A stretch of DNA of 64,000 nt from Microcella alkaliphila. Its GTDB lineage: Bacteria > Actinomycetota > Actinomycetes > Actinomycetales > Microbacteriaceae. The notes beneath the pieces are model-generated. The model was not told the origin of the DNA, did no database searches, and was given only the letters and a program-made list of their open reading frames with translations. Both the position numbers and the translations under genes were made by a program. The stretch lies in the NCBI RefSeq assembly GCF_004216855.1, contig NZ_SGXT01000011.1, positions 310,001-374,000 of the forward strand, read 5' to 3'. Position 1 is the stretch's first letter, and every line of letters starts with the position of its first letter. This document shows positions 8,386 through 16,512 of the stretch, one piece after another.

Positions 8386-11043
8386 TTAGCCTCGGAGCGC
8401 GCCGCGAACGGCCGCCAGAGCATCGCCGACTCGCTCGAGAGCGGGACCGCCACCCTGGGCCAGGTCGTCTTTGCCGCCGCCCCCGCCGCCGAGCACCGCC
8501 GACGCGCGCTTGGCCAACTCGCCCGCGCGAGCACCGGCGTCGCGGGCCTCGGGGCTCGTCGCCACGATCACGGTTGCTTTACCTGCCGCCGCTCCGGCCA
8601 GCGCGACCACGGCGGGCTGGCCCGAGAGGCGCTCGCGCACCGACTGGGCGAGCCGACGCACATCGTCGGCAGACGACACGGCGCCGAGGTCGGCGGCGAC
8701 GAGCTGCACGGCGCCGACGGACTCGGCCGACTGAGCAAGTGCGGGCACTCGCTCGGACAGCTTCTGTGCCTCAAACTGCTGAATGCGCTTCTCGGCGCTC
8801 TTCAGCTGCTGGGCGAGGTCAGCGATGCGGTCGGCGAGGTTTTCGCGCGGCGTCTTCAGCTGCGCGGTGAGCTGCTGCACGAGCGCGCGCTCGGCGGCGA
8901 ACTCGCGGAACGCCTCCAGCCCGACGAGCGCCTCGACGCGGCGGTTCGTCGAGCCGACGCTCGACTCGCTCACGAGGCTGATCATGCCGATCTCGGCCGA
9001 ACGGGACACGTGGGTGCCGGCGCACAGCTCGCGCGACCAGGGGCCACCGATGTCGACGACGCGCACGCGTTCGCCGTACTTCTCGCCGAAGAGCGCCATC
9101 GCGCCGAGCGACTTCGCCTCGTCGAGCCCCATCACGCGGGTTTCGACGGCGAGGTTGTCGCGCACGGCGATGTTGCTGATCTCTTCGATCTCGCTGCGGG
9201 TTTCCGGGCTGAGTGCCTGGTTCCAGCTGAAGTCGAGGCGCATGTAGCCGGCCTTGTTGTACGAACCGGACTGGTGCGCCTCGGAGCCGAGCGTCTGGCG
9301 CAGGGCGGCGTGGATGACGTGGGTCGCCGAGTGCGCCTGGGTCGCCGAACGACGGTACTCGGCGTCGACGATCGAGCGAGCGGCCATGCCGACCGCGACC
9401 TCGCCCGTGCGCACCTCGACGCGGTGGCTGACAAGCCCAGCAATCGGACGCTGCACGTCGAGCACGTCGAGCTCGAAGCTGTGGCCCACGATTGTGCCCT
9501 CGTCGGCGTCCTGACCACCTGACTCGGCATACAGGGTCGTGTCGGCGAGGATCACCTCGGCCAGCTGGCCGGCGCTCGCCCGGTCGACGCTCTGCCCGTC
9601 GACGATGATGCCGACGACCGTGGTCTCGGCCTCCAGCTCGTCGTAGCCCAGGAATCGCGTTTCGCCGAGGGAGCGGAAGCCGCCGTACACCGAGACGTCG
9701 GCGAGCACAGCCTTCTTCGACTTGGCGTCGGCCTTCGCCCGCGCACGCTGCTCAGCCATCAGGGTGTCGAACGCCGCGCGGTCGACCGACAGTCCCGCCT
9801 CCTCCGCCATTTCCAGCGTCAGGTCGATCGGGAAGCCAAACGTGTCGTGCAACTGGAAGGCGGTGTCGCCGGGAAGCACGCTGCCGCCCGACTTCGTGGT
9901 CTCGGCGACCGCCACATCCAGGATGCTCGTGCCGCTCGCGAGCGTCCGCAGGAACGCGTCCTCCTCACCGAGTGCAAGGCGCGAGACGCGGTGGTAGTTC
10001 TGCGCGACCTCGGGGTACGCGGCGCTCATCGCATCCCGGGAGGCGGCGAAGAGCACCTCGAAGCTCGGGGCGTCCACGCCGAGCAGCCGCATGGCGCGGA
10101 TCGAGCGGCGCATGAGGCGTCGCAGGATGTAGCCGCGCCCCTCGTTGCCGGGCGCGACGCCGTCGGTCATGAGCATGAGACTCGAGCGCACGTGATCGGC
10201 GATGACGCGCATCCGCACGTCGTCGTCGTGGTTCGCGCCGTAGCGGCGACCCGACATCGCGGCCGCCGCGTCGAGAACGGGGCGCACCTGGTCGATCTCG
10301 TACATGTTCTCGACGCCCTGCTTCAGAAACGCGACGCGCTCCATGCCCATGCCGGTGTCGATGTTCTTGTTCGGCAGCTCGCCGAGAATGCGGAACTCGG
10401 TCTTCGACGTCACCTGGTCGATCGCGTACTGCATGAACACGAGGTTCCAGATCTCGATGTACCGGGTGTCGTCCACGGCCGGGCCGCCCTCGGGGCCATA
10501 GGCGGGGCCGCGGTCGAAGTAGATCTCGCTGCACGGGCCCGCGGGGCCGGGCTGACCGGTCGACCAGTAGTTGTCTTCCTTGCCCATCGACTGGATGCGC
10601 TCGTCGGGAAGCCCCGCGATTCGCTTCCACAACTGGCGCGCCTCGTCGTCGTCTTCGTAGACGGTGACCCAGAGGTCTTTCTCGTCGAAGCCGAGGCCGC
10701 CGTCGGCCTCGGGCATCGTGAGCAGCTCCCAGGCGTACTCGATCGCGCCTTCCTTGAAATAGTCGCCGAATGAGAAGTTGCCGTTCATCTGGAAGAACGT
10801 GCCGTGCCGGGTGGTCTTCCCGACCTCCTCGATGTCGTTCGTGCGGATGCACTTCTGCACACTGGTGGCGCGCGGGTACGGCGCCGGCACGACGCCTGTG
10901 AGATACGGGATGAACGGCACCATGCCCGCGATCGTGAACATGACCGTGGGGTCATCGGCGATCAGGCTGGCGCTGGGAACGACGGTGTGGCCTCGCTGCC
11001 CGAAATAGTCGAGCCAGCGGCGCTGAATATCGGCGGTCTGCAC
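8386..11043 (-). CDS. alaS: Alanyl-tRNA synthetase
   Basis: 885 residues, full length. The class II catalytic core begins with IQRRWLDYFGQRGHT, and motif 2 is near TSVQKCIRTNDIEEVGKT. The editing domain has the zinc ligands HSATH (His571, His575) and CAGTH (Cys674, His678). A C-terminal coiled coil and glycine-rich DHHA1-type domain follow. It charges tRNA-Ala in the cytoplasm. It is three bases downstream of the small 75-residue gene, a standard actinobacterial arrangement. Confidence 0.98.
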   Translation of the reverse strand: MQTADIQRRWLDYFGQRGHTVVPSASLIADDPTVMFTIAGMVPFIPYLTGVVPAPYPRATSVQKCIRTNDIEEVGKTTRHGTFFQMNGNFSFGDYFKEGAIEYAWELLTMPEADGGLGFDEKDLWVTVYEDDDEARQLWKRIAGLPDERIQSMGKEDNYWSTGQPGPAGPCSEIYFDRGPAYGPEGGPAVDDTRYIEIWNLVFMQYAIDQVTSKTEFRILGELPNKNIDTGMGMERVAFLKQGVENMYEIDQVRPVLDAAAAMSGRRYGANHDDDVRMRVIADHVRSSLMLMTDGVAPGNEGRGYILRRLMRRSIRAMRLLGVDAPSFEVLFAASRDAMSAAYPEVAQNYHRVSRLALGEEDAFLRTLASGTSILDVAVAETTKSGGSVLPGDTAFQLHDTFGFPIDLTLEMAEEAGLSVDRAAFDTLMAEQRARAKADAKSKKAVLADVSVYGGFRSLGETRFLGYDELEAETTVVGIIVDGQSVDRASAGQLAEVILADTTLYAESGGQDADEGTIVGHSFELDVLDVQRPIAGLVSHRVEVRTGEVAVGMAARSIVDAEYRRSATQAHSATHVIHAALRQTLGSEAHQSGSYNKAGYMRLDFSWNQALSPETRSEIEEISNIAVRDNLAVETRVMGLDEAKSLGAMALFGEKYGERVRVVDIGGPWSRELCAGTHVSRSAEIGMISLVSESSVGSTNRRVEALVGLEAFREFAAERALVQQLTAQLKTPRENLADRIADLAQQLKSAEKRIQQFEAQKLSERVPALAQSAESVGAVQLVAADLGAVSSADDVRRLAQSVRERLSGQPAVVALAGAAAGKATVIVATSPEARDAGARAGELAKRASAVLGGGGGGKDDLAQGGGPALERVGDALAAVRGALRG

Positions 11044-11046
11044 CGG

Positions 11047-11274
11047 TTACTTCAGCTTGTTCGACAGATCAGCGATCGTGTCTTCCGCTTCGGCGACGGC
11101 GGCGCGCAGCTCGGCCTCGCGCTGCTTGTAGCCGTCGATGACGGCCGAGCCGAACTCGCGGGCGCGGCTGTCGACCTCGTCGAAGAACTGGGCGCCCTGC
11201 TCGGTGCGCGAGTACTGGTGGGCGGCGACGGCACCCACCGCAACGCCGACGATGAACCAGAGAGCGTTCTTCAT
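11047..11274 (-). CDS. Small membrane-anchored hypothetical protein (YtxH-like)
   Basis: 75 residues. The N-terminal segment NALWFIVGVAVGAVAAHQY is a single membrane anchor; the rest is charged and predicted helical or coiled coil (EVDSRAREF, AELRAAVAEAEDTIADL). A strong AAGGAG precedes the ATG. A short gene of this type commonly lies between rpsD and alaS in this lineage. The function is not known. Confidence 0.75.
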   Translation of the reverse strand: MKNALWFIVGVAVGAVAAHQYSRTEQGAQFFDEVDSRAREFGSAVIDGYKQREAELRAAVAEAEDTIADLSNKLK

Positions 11275-11337
11275 GAGGGACTCCTTACAGCCGAGGTGTG
11301 GTGGCGTGCGCGGTCTCGCGCGTACGGGCAGTCACCC

Positions 11338-11343
11338 AGCCTA
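11338..11343 (-). promoter_or_regulatory. Candidate -10 box for the small gene and alaS operon
   Basis: TAGGCT on the minus strand, giving a leader of about 57 bases with AAGGAG before the ATG at 11274. It lies just downstream of the rpsD terminator, so the alaS operon probably starts here. Confidence 0.4.
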
Positions 11344-11360
11344 GCGGCCCCGCGAACGAC

Positions 11361-11394
11361 GTCGGGGGCCCGGCAAACATGCCGAGCCCCCGAC
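11361..11394 (-). terminator. Terminator hairpin after rpsD
   Basis: Outer stem GTCGGGGGC / GCCCCCGAC (nine pairs) plus inner stem CGGCA / TGCCG with a four-base loop and one mismatch between them. It lies 18 bases after the rpsD stop. There is no strong T run, as is common in high-GC actinobacteria. Confidence 0.7.
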
Positions 11395-11412
11395 GGGATA
11401 AATCAGTGTGCG

Positions 11413-12042
11413 CTAGCGCGCGGCGTAGTACTCAACGACGAGCTGCACGTCACAGGTGACGGGCACCTCGGCGCGCTTCGGGCGGCGCACGAGGCGCGCC
11501 TGCAGCTTGTCGAGCTCGACCTCGAGGTAGCCCGGGGTCTTCGGCAGCACGTCGACGTGGCCACCGGCGGCGGCGACCTGGAACGGCTCCATGCCCTCGC
11601 TCTTCGGCTTGACGTGGATGAGCTGGCCCGGCTTCACGCGGAACGACGGGCGGTCAACGAGCTGGCCGTCGACGAGGATGTGGCGGTGCACGACCATCTG
11701 ACGGGCCTGCGCGGTGGTGCGGGCGAAGCCGGCACGCAGCACGAGCGCGTCGAGGCGCATCTCGAGCAGCTCGACCAGGTTCTCACCGGTCATGCCTTCG
11801 GTGCGGCGGGCCTCCTGGAATACGTTGCGCAGCTGCGCCTCGCGAATGCCGTACTGGGCGCGCAGACGCTGCTTCTCGCGCAGGCGGACCGCGTAGTCGC
11901 TGTCCTGCTTGCGGCGGGTCCGGCCGTGCTCACCGGGGCCATACGGACGCTTCTCGAGGTACTTGGCGGCCTTCGGGGTGAGGGCGATGCCGAGCGAGCG
12001 CGAGAGGCGGGTCTTGCTGCGGGTACGTGACTTAGTCGACAC
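11413..12042 (-). CDS. rpsD: 30S ribosomal protein S4
   Basis: 209 residues from GTG at 12042, preceded by GGAAGGAAA at a good spacing; the frame extends further upstream but into leader sequence. It is the primary rRNA-binding protein of the 30S body. The N-terminal basic region STKSRTRSKTRLSR, then YGPGEHG and the S4 RNA-binding domain (LEMRLDALVLRAGFARTTAQARQMVVHRHILVDGQ) are clear. The zinc-ligand cysteines of some S4 proteins are absent. Confidence 0.98.
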   Translation of the reverse strand: MSTKSRTRSKTRLSRSLGIALTPKAAKYLEKRPYGPGEHGRTRRKQDSDYAVRLREKQRLRAQYGIREAQLRNVFQEARRTEGMTGENLVELLEMRLDALVLRAGFARTTAQARQMVVHRHILVDGQLVDRPSFRVKPGQLIHVKPKSEGMEPFQVAAAGGHVDVLPKTPGYLEVELDKLQARLVRRPKRAEVPVTCDVQLVVEYYAAR

Positions 12043-12186
12043 GAACGGTTTCCTTCCATGACGTGGCCGCGGCGTTCGCGACTCACGGACGTACATCCCG
12101 CCTCCCTGCCCGGGCGCACGTCGCAGCGTTCCGGAGGATCCGATAAGGAATGGGTGGGATGTGCTCGTGACCTGACGAGCCGGTAA
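12043..12186 (-). promoter_or_regulatory. Long rpsD 5' leader
   Basis: About 140 untranslated bases between a -10 box at 12187-12192 (TAAGCT) and the rpsD start. The leader is GC rich with several short inverted repeats. S4 autoregulates its own mRNA in several bacteria through leader structures, so this may be an S4-responsive leader; no specific published fold is recognised here. Confidence 0.35.
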
Positions 12187-12192
12187 AGCTTA
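12187..12192 (-). promoter_or_regulatory. Candidate -10 box of rpsD
   Basis: TAAGCT on the minus strand, located just after the rarA stop at 12208, matches TANNNT. Confidence 0.4.
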
Positions 12193-12207
12193 GCAGAATG
12201 GCGGCAC

Positions 12208-13554
12208 TTAGCCGCCGGTCGCTCGGCCCCGGACGATCGCGCGCAACTTCTCGAGCCGCGCGGCGATGTCGCGCTCGGCACCGCGAGCCGTCGGTCGGTA
12301 GTACTCACGCCCCACGAGGCGGTCCGGCAGGTACTGCTGGGTCGACACGCCGTGCTCGTCGTCGTGGGGGTAGCGGTACCCCTTCCCGTGGCCGAGAGTT
12401 TTCGCCCCGGGGTAGTGCGCGTCGCGCAGGTGCAGGGGCACGACCCCGGCCTTCCCCGCCCGCACGTCGGCGAGAGCCGCGTCGATCCCGAGATAGGCGG
12501 CGTTCGACTTCGGTGCGGTCGCGAGGTACACCACAGCCTCGGCGAGCGGGATTCGCCCCTCCGGCATGCCGATCAGCTGCACCGCCTGAGCCGCGGCGAC
12601 GGCGAGCGGCAACGCCTGCGGGTCGGCGACACCAATGTCTTCAGCCGCAGAGATGATCACGCGTCGCGCGATAAACCGAGGGTCCTCCCCCGCCTCGATC
12701 ATCCGCGCCAGGTAGTGCAGGGCCGCGTCGGGGTCGCTGCCGCGAATCGACTTGATGAACGCGCTGATGACGTCGTAGTGCTCGTCGCCGGCGCGGTCGT
12801 AGCGCAGGAGCGCCCGGTCGACGGCGGCGGAGACCGCTTCCGCCGTGATCACGGGATGCTCGTCCTCCTCATCGGCGGTCGCGAGCGTTGTCTGCGCGGC
12901 TGCCTCGAGCGCGGTCAGCGCGCGTCGGGCATCCCCGGACGCCAGGCGAACGAGCGCGGCGCGCGCCTCGTCGTCGAGCGTGACGCGACCGGCGAGCCCG
13001 CGAGGGTCGACGACGGCGCGGTCCACGAGCATCCCGAGGTCGTCGTCCTCGAGCGGTTTCAGCGTGAGCAGGAGGCTGCGGCTGAGCAGGGGGGAAATCA
13101 CCGAGAAGCTGGGATTCTCTGTCGTCGCGGCGATCAGCACGACCCAGCCGTTCTCGACGCCGGGGAGCAGGGCATCCTGCTGGGCCTTGGTGAATCGGTG
13201 GATCTCGTCGAGAAACAGCACGGTCGTCGAGCCGTAGAGGTCGCGGTCGCTGAGGGCGCGCTCCATGACCTCGCGCACGTCTTTGACTCCGGCTGTGATC
13301 GCCGACAGTTCGACGAAGCGGCGCCCTGACTGACGGGCGATCGCCTGGGCGAGCGTCGTCTTTCCCGTGCCGGGAGGCCCCCACAGAATCACCGAGACGG
13401 CGCTCGGGCGCGCCTCGGCTCCGTCAGCGGCGAGCGCGACGAGCGGCGAACCGGGGCCCAGGAGGTGGTTTTGGCCCGCGACCTCGTCGAGCGACGTCGG
13501 GCGCATGCGAACCGCGAGCGGGGTCGCGCCGCGATGAAGCCCCTCCTGCTGCAT
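12208..13554 (-). CDS. rarA: Replication-associated recombination protein A (AAA+ ATPase)
   Basis: 448 residues. Walker A is GPPGTGKT (59-66) and Walker B is LFLDEIHRF; the sensor TTENPSF and the C-terminal tetramerisation part with [23 protein letters not shown] are diagnostic for RarA/MgsA. It acts at stalled replication forks and belongs to the clamp-loader-like AAA family. The ATG sits exactly seven bases after a TAGCCT box with no Shine-Dalgarno at useful spacing, so translation is probably leaderless. Confidence 0.96.
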   Translation of the reverse strand: MQQEGLHRGATPLAVRMRPTSLDEVAGQNHLLGPGSPLVALAADGAEARPSAVSVILWGPPGTGKTTLAQAIARQSGRRFVELSAITAGVKDVREVMERALSDRDLYGSTTVLFLDEIHRFTKAQQDALLPGVENGWVVLIAATTENPSFSVISPLLSRSLLLTLKPLEDDDLGMLVDRAVVDPRGLAGRVTLDDEARAALVRLASGDARRALTALEAAAQTTLATADEEDEHPVITAEAVSAAVDRALLRYDRAGDEHYDVISAFIKSIRGSDPDAALHYLARMIEAGEDPRFIARRVIISAAEDIGVADPQALPLAVAAAQAVQLIGMPEGRIPLAEAVVYLATAPKSNAAYLGIDAALADVRAGKAGVVPLHLRDAHYPGAKTLGHGKGYRYPHDDEHGVSTQQYLPDRLVGREYYRPTARGAERDIAARLEKLRAIVRGRATGG

Positions 13555-13560
13555 CGCTCC

Positions 13561-13566
13561 AGGCTA
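13561..13566 (-). promoter_or_regulatory. Leaderless -10 box of rarA
   Basis: TAGCCT, six bases (GGAGCG), then the ATG at 13554. The predicted transcription start coincides with the start codon. Confidence 0.5.
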
Positions 13567-13601
13567 GCGGGGTGGGGTGAGGCTCTCGCGCGGGCCTCGA
13601 C

Positions 13602-13607
13602 TAGAGT
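13602..13607 (+). promoter_or_regulatory. Candidate -10 box of the cyclophilin gene
   Basis: TAGAGT, about 50 bases before the ATG at 13657. Unlike the divergent rarA start, this gene has a strong AAGGAGGAG ribosome binding site. Confidence 0.35.
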
Positions 13608-13656
13608 TCGACGCGGTGAAAAAACGTGGCGAGACTCGCCACCCAAGGAGGAGCGC

Positions 13657-14427
13657 ATGGCCCAGGCGTCGTCGAAAGATCGGGAGTCTCGCGAGCGGCT
13701 GCGCCGCTATCAGGCTAGGCAGACCGTGCACGACACCGCCATCCGGCGCCGGAAGCGCGACAACGTGGGTGGCGTGCTGGCGCTGGTCGCCGTCATCGCC
13801 CTGTCGAGCGCCGCGCTCGTCGGCTACGAGCTCGGCCCGGGTGCGCCCGAGCCTGACCCCGAGGCGACGGTCGAGCCGACGCCGGAACCCACCGGCGAGG
13901 CGCCCGATCCGTCGCTGGCCGAAGACCGCACCTGGACGGGACAGCTGACCCTCAACGACGAGATCGAGCTCGGCATCGAGCTCGATGGTGCCGCCGCCCC
14001 GCAGGCGGTTGCGGCCGTCACTTCGCTCATCACCGACGGGTTCTACGACGGCCTCACGTGCCACCGCCTGACGACGTCGAACATCTTCGTCCTGCAGTGC
14101 GGCGACCCCGACGGCACGGGAGGCGGCGGCCCCGACTTCCGTTTCGGTCCGGTTGAGAATGCGCCGGCCGACAGCCTGTACACGGCGGGCACGCTCGCCA
14201 TGGCGCGCGTCGGCGGCGACGCGTTCAGCATGGGCAGCCAGTTCTTCATCGTCTACGGCGACTCGGCGATTCCGAGCGACGCGGCCGGTGGCTACACCGT
14301 CATTGGCGAGGTGACGTCGGGCCTCGATCTGCTGACGAGCGAGATCGTCGCCGGCGGCGTCGAGGGTGGCGCGCCCGATGGACGCCCGCGCATCGAGACG
14401 ACCATCACCTCCATCACGATCGAGTAG
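13657..14427 (+). CDS. Membrane-anchored cyclophilin-type peptidyl-prolyl isomerase
   Basis: 256 residues from ATG at 13657, chosen for the AAGGAGGAG just upstream. A charged cytoplasmic N-terminus (1-36) leads to one membrane span (about 37-58), an extracellular Pro/Glu/Thr linker and a cyclophilin domain (about 92-255). The active-site region CHRLTTSNIFVLQCGDPDGT and the later AMARVGGDAFSMGSQFFI match cyclophilins. It probably assists folding of exported proteins. It is divergent from rarA. Confidence 0.92.
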   Translation: MAQASSKDRESRERLRRYQARQTVHDTAIRRRKRDNVGGVLALVAVIALSSAALVGYELGPGAPEPDPEATVEPTPEPTGEAPDPSLAEDRTWTGQLTLNDEIELGIELDGAAAPQAVAAVTSLITDGFYDGLTCHRLTTSNIFVLQCGDPDGTGGGGPDFRFGPVENAPADSLYTAGTLAMARVGGDAFSMGSQFFIVYGDSAIPSDAAGGYTVIGEVTSGLDLLTSEIVAGGVEGGAPDGRPRIETTITSITIE

Positions 14428-14438
14428 CTATGGATGCC

Positions 14439-14467
14439 CGCCCCGCCTCCCAGCCGGATGCGGGGCG
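14439..14467 (+). terminator. Terminator-like hairpin after the cyclophilin gene
   Basis: CGCCCCGC pairs with GCGGGGCG around a 13-base loop, 11 bases after the stop codon. No T run follows. Confidence 0.5.
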
Positions 14468-14478
14468 AGAGCGTGGAA

Positions 14479-14484
14479 TATGCT
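14479..14484 (+). promoter_or_regulatory. Candidate -10 box of the DUF349 gene
   Basis: TATGCT, giving a leader of about 50 bases that contains GAGGA upstream of the GTG at 14541. Confidence 0.35.
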
Positions 14485-14540
14485 GAACCCCGCCCGCAGG
14501 ACTCGCCTGCGCGCCTGGCGTCGATGAGGATGATGCACCC

Positions 14541-15773
14541 GTGGCAGTGAACGAGAAGACCGCTTTCGGCCGAGTCGATGAGACCGGCACTGTCTACGTC
14601 ACGGACGACGGAACAGAACGCGTCGTCGGACAGTACCCCGACGGCACCGCTGACGAGGCCCTCGCCTACTTCACGCGAAAGTACGACGACCTCGAAGGTC
14701 AGGTGCGGCTCGTCGAACAGCGTGCGCGCAGCGGAGCACCGGCCGCCGATGTGGCGAAGACGGTGGCAAGTCTGCGCCAGACCCTCACCGACGCCGCCGC
14801 CGTGGGCGACCTGCCCGCGCTGCGTGCCCGCCTGGACGCCCTGGGCGGCACCGTCGAGAAGCTGACGGAGGAGCAGCAGGCCGAGGCGAAAGCCGCACTC
14901 GAGGCCGCCATTGCCGAACGCGAGGCGATCGTCGTCGAGGCCGAAGCTCTGGCCGCAAAAGACCCGCAGTCGGTGCAGTGGAAGCAGGCATCGACACAGA
15001 TGGAGGCCCTGTTCACCCGCTGGAAGGACCACCAGCAGTCGGGCCCTCGCCTGCCGAAGAAGCAGGCCGACGACCTCTGGAAGCGCTTCCGCACCGCCCG
15101 CGGAACGCTCGACAGCAACCGTCGCGCCTTCTTTGCGGCGCTGGATGCCGAGCACAAGGGCGCGAAGCAGGCCAAGCAGGCGTTGATCGCGAAGGCCGAG
15201 GCGCTTGCCCCGCAGGGGCCCGCCGGTATCCCCGCCTATCGGCGCCTGCTCGACGACTGGAAGGCCGCCGGCCGTGCCGGCAAGAAGGTCGACGACGCAC
15301 TGTGGGCGGCGTTCAAGGCTGCGGGTGACGTTCTCTATCAGGCCAAGGCCGAGATCGACGCCCGTGAGAACGAGGAGTTCCAGGGAAACCTCGAGCAGAA
15401 GCTGGCGCTGTTGAGCGAGGCCGAACCGCTGCTCGGCGCCACCGACCGCGTCGTTGCCCGCAACACGCTGACGAACATCCAGCGCCGCTGGGATGCGATC
15501 GGCAAGGTTCCTCGCGACCAGGTACGTCCCATCGAGGACCGTCTGCGGAAGATCGAGCAGGCCGTCAAGGCGCTCGAGGAAGCGCACTGGGAGAAGTCCA
15601 ACCCCGAGAAGAAGGCTCGCTCGGAAGGACTCGCGTCTCAGCTGCACGATGCCATCGCGCAACTCGAGGCAGAGCTCGCCGAGGCGAAGAAGGCAAAGAA
15701 CGAGAAGAAGGTCGCCGAGCTCACCGAGGCACTCGAGGCGCGTCGCGCCTGGCTCGCAGCCGTCGGCGACTAG
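14541..15773 (+). CDS. DUF349 domain-containing protein
   Basis: 410 residues from GTG at 14541. A short beta-rich start (KTAFGRVDETGTVYVTDDG) is followed by a long helical, highly charged region with repeated DUF349 units (for example WKQASTQMEALFTRWKDH and later RRWDAIGKVPRDQVRPIEDRLRKIE) and a C-terminal Lys/Glu-rich coiled coil. It is a soluble cytoplasmic protein. DUF349 proteins have no settled biochemical role. It stands alone between the cyclophilin and the AbiEi-like gene. Confidence 0.9.
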   Translation: MAVNEKTAFGRVDETGTVYVTDDGTERVVGQYPDGTADEALAYFTRKYDDLEGQVRLVEQRARSGAPAADVAKTVASLRQTLTDAAAVGDLPALRARLDALGGTVEKLTEEQQAEAKAALEAAIAEREAIVVEAEALAAKDPQSVQWKQASTQMEALFTRWKDHQQSGPRLPKKQADDLWKRFRTARGTLDSNRRAFFAALDAEHKGAKQAKQALIAKAEALAPQGPAGIPAYRRLLDDWKAAGRAGKKVDDALWAAFKAAGDVLYQAKAEIDARENEEFQGNLEQKLALLSEAEPLLGATDRVVARNTLTNIQRRWDAIGKVPRDQVRPIEDRLRKIEQAVKALEEAHWEKSNPEKKARSEGLASQLHDAIAQLEAELAEAKKAKNEKKVAELTEALEARRAWLAAVGD

Positions 15774-15828
15774 GTCGACGCGGGGTTATCCCCAGCGCGG
15801 GGTTGCACGCGGTTATCCTCCGTTCGGG

Positions 15829-16512
15829 ATGATCGGGGCGGCGCTTCGCACGCGGCCCCACACACTGCGGCGCATGTCTGCCGTCCGTACCGTAACCCTG
15901 TCCCCCACAGAACTGCGCGCCGCCGAACTCGACGGAGAGCTCACCCGCGTCGGGGATGCTTTCCTGCCGATCGATGTGCCCGTCGGCGCCGCGGATCGCG
16001 CCCGCTCCATGAGCGCTGTGCGCCGGGAGTCACGCCTGTTCGTGCAGCGACGAAGCGCGGCGTGGGTCTACGGCTGGTGCGCCGAGCCAGCCACGCCCTC
16101 ACTCGCCGCGTCGATCGGGTCGCGTGTCCCGTCGGGGACGCGCATGCGCACGGGGGCGCGTGAGCTCGTCATCGACGCCGATGACCTGCAGCTCGTCGGC
16201 GGTGTCCTCGTCACGACCCCGGTGCGCACGCTTCTCGACCTCGCCCGAGCCGACGACGACGAGTGTCCGCTCGCGGACTTGCACCGAATGATCGAGCTGT
16301 CGGGGCTCGGCGCCGACGCGGTGCTAGAGGCGCTCACTGCGGCCCGGCGCGCGCCGTACACCGCGCGAGCGAGGCAGCGCTTGCTAGCCGTTGCTGACGC
16401 GGTAGACGTCGTACACGGCATCGATGCGACGAACGGCGTTCAGAACGCGGTCGAGGTGCGTGACGTCGCCCATCTCGAAGACGAACTTCGAGATGGCCAG
16501 GCGGTCGCGTGA
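15829..16512 (+). CDS. AbiEi-like (type IV antitoxin family) orphan protein
   Basis: 227 residues from ATG at 15829; ATG at 15874 ([21 protein letters not shown]) is a shorter alternative. A TATCCT box lies nine bases before 15829. The central part, [39 protein letters not shown], resembles the C-terminal domain of AbiEi-family antitoxin-like proteins. No AbiEii nucleotidyltransferase toxin gene is adjacent. The last 43 codons run antisense through the end of rel and look unlike the rest, as if an original stop had been lost. Function is unknown. Confidence 0.6.
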   Translation: MIGAALRTRPHTLRRMSAVRTVTLSPTELRAAELDGELTRVGDAFLPIDVPVGAADRARSMSAVRRESRLFVQRRSAAWVYGWCAEPATPSLAASIGSRVPSGTRMRTGARELVIDADDLQLVGGVLVTTPVRTLLDLARADDDECPLADLHRMIELSGLGADAVLEALTAARRAPYTARARQRLLAVADAVDVVHGIDATNGVQNAVEVRDVAHLEDELRDGQAVA

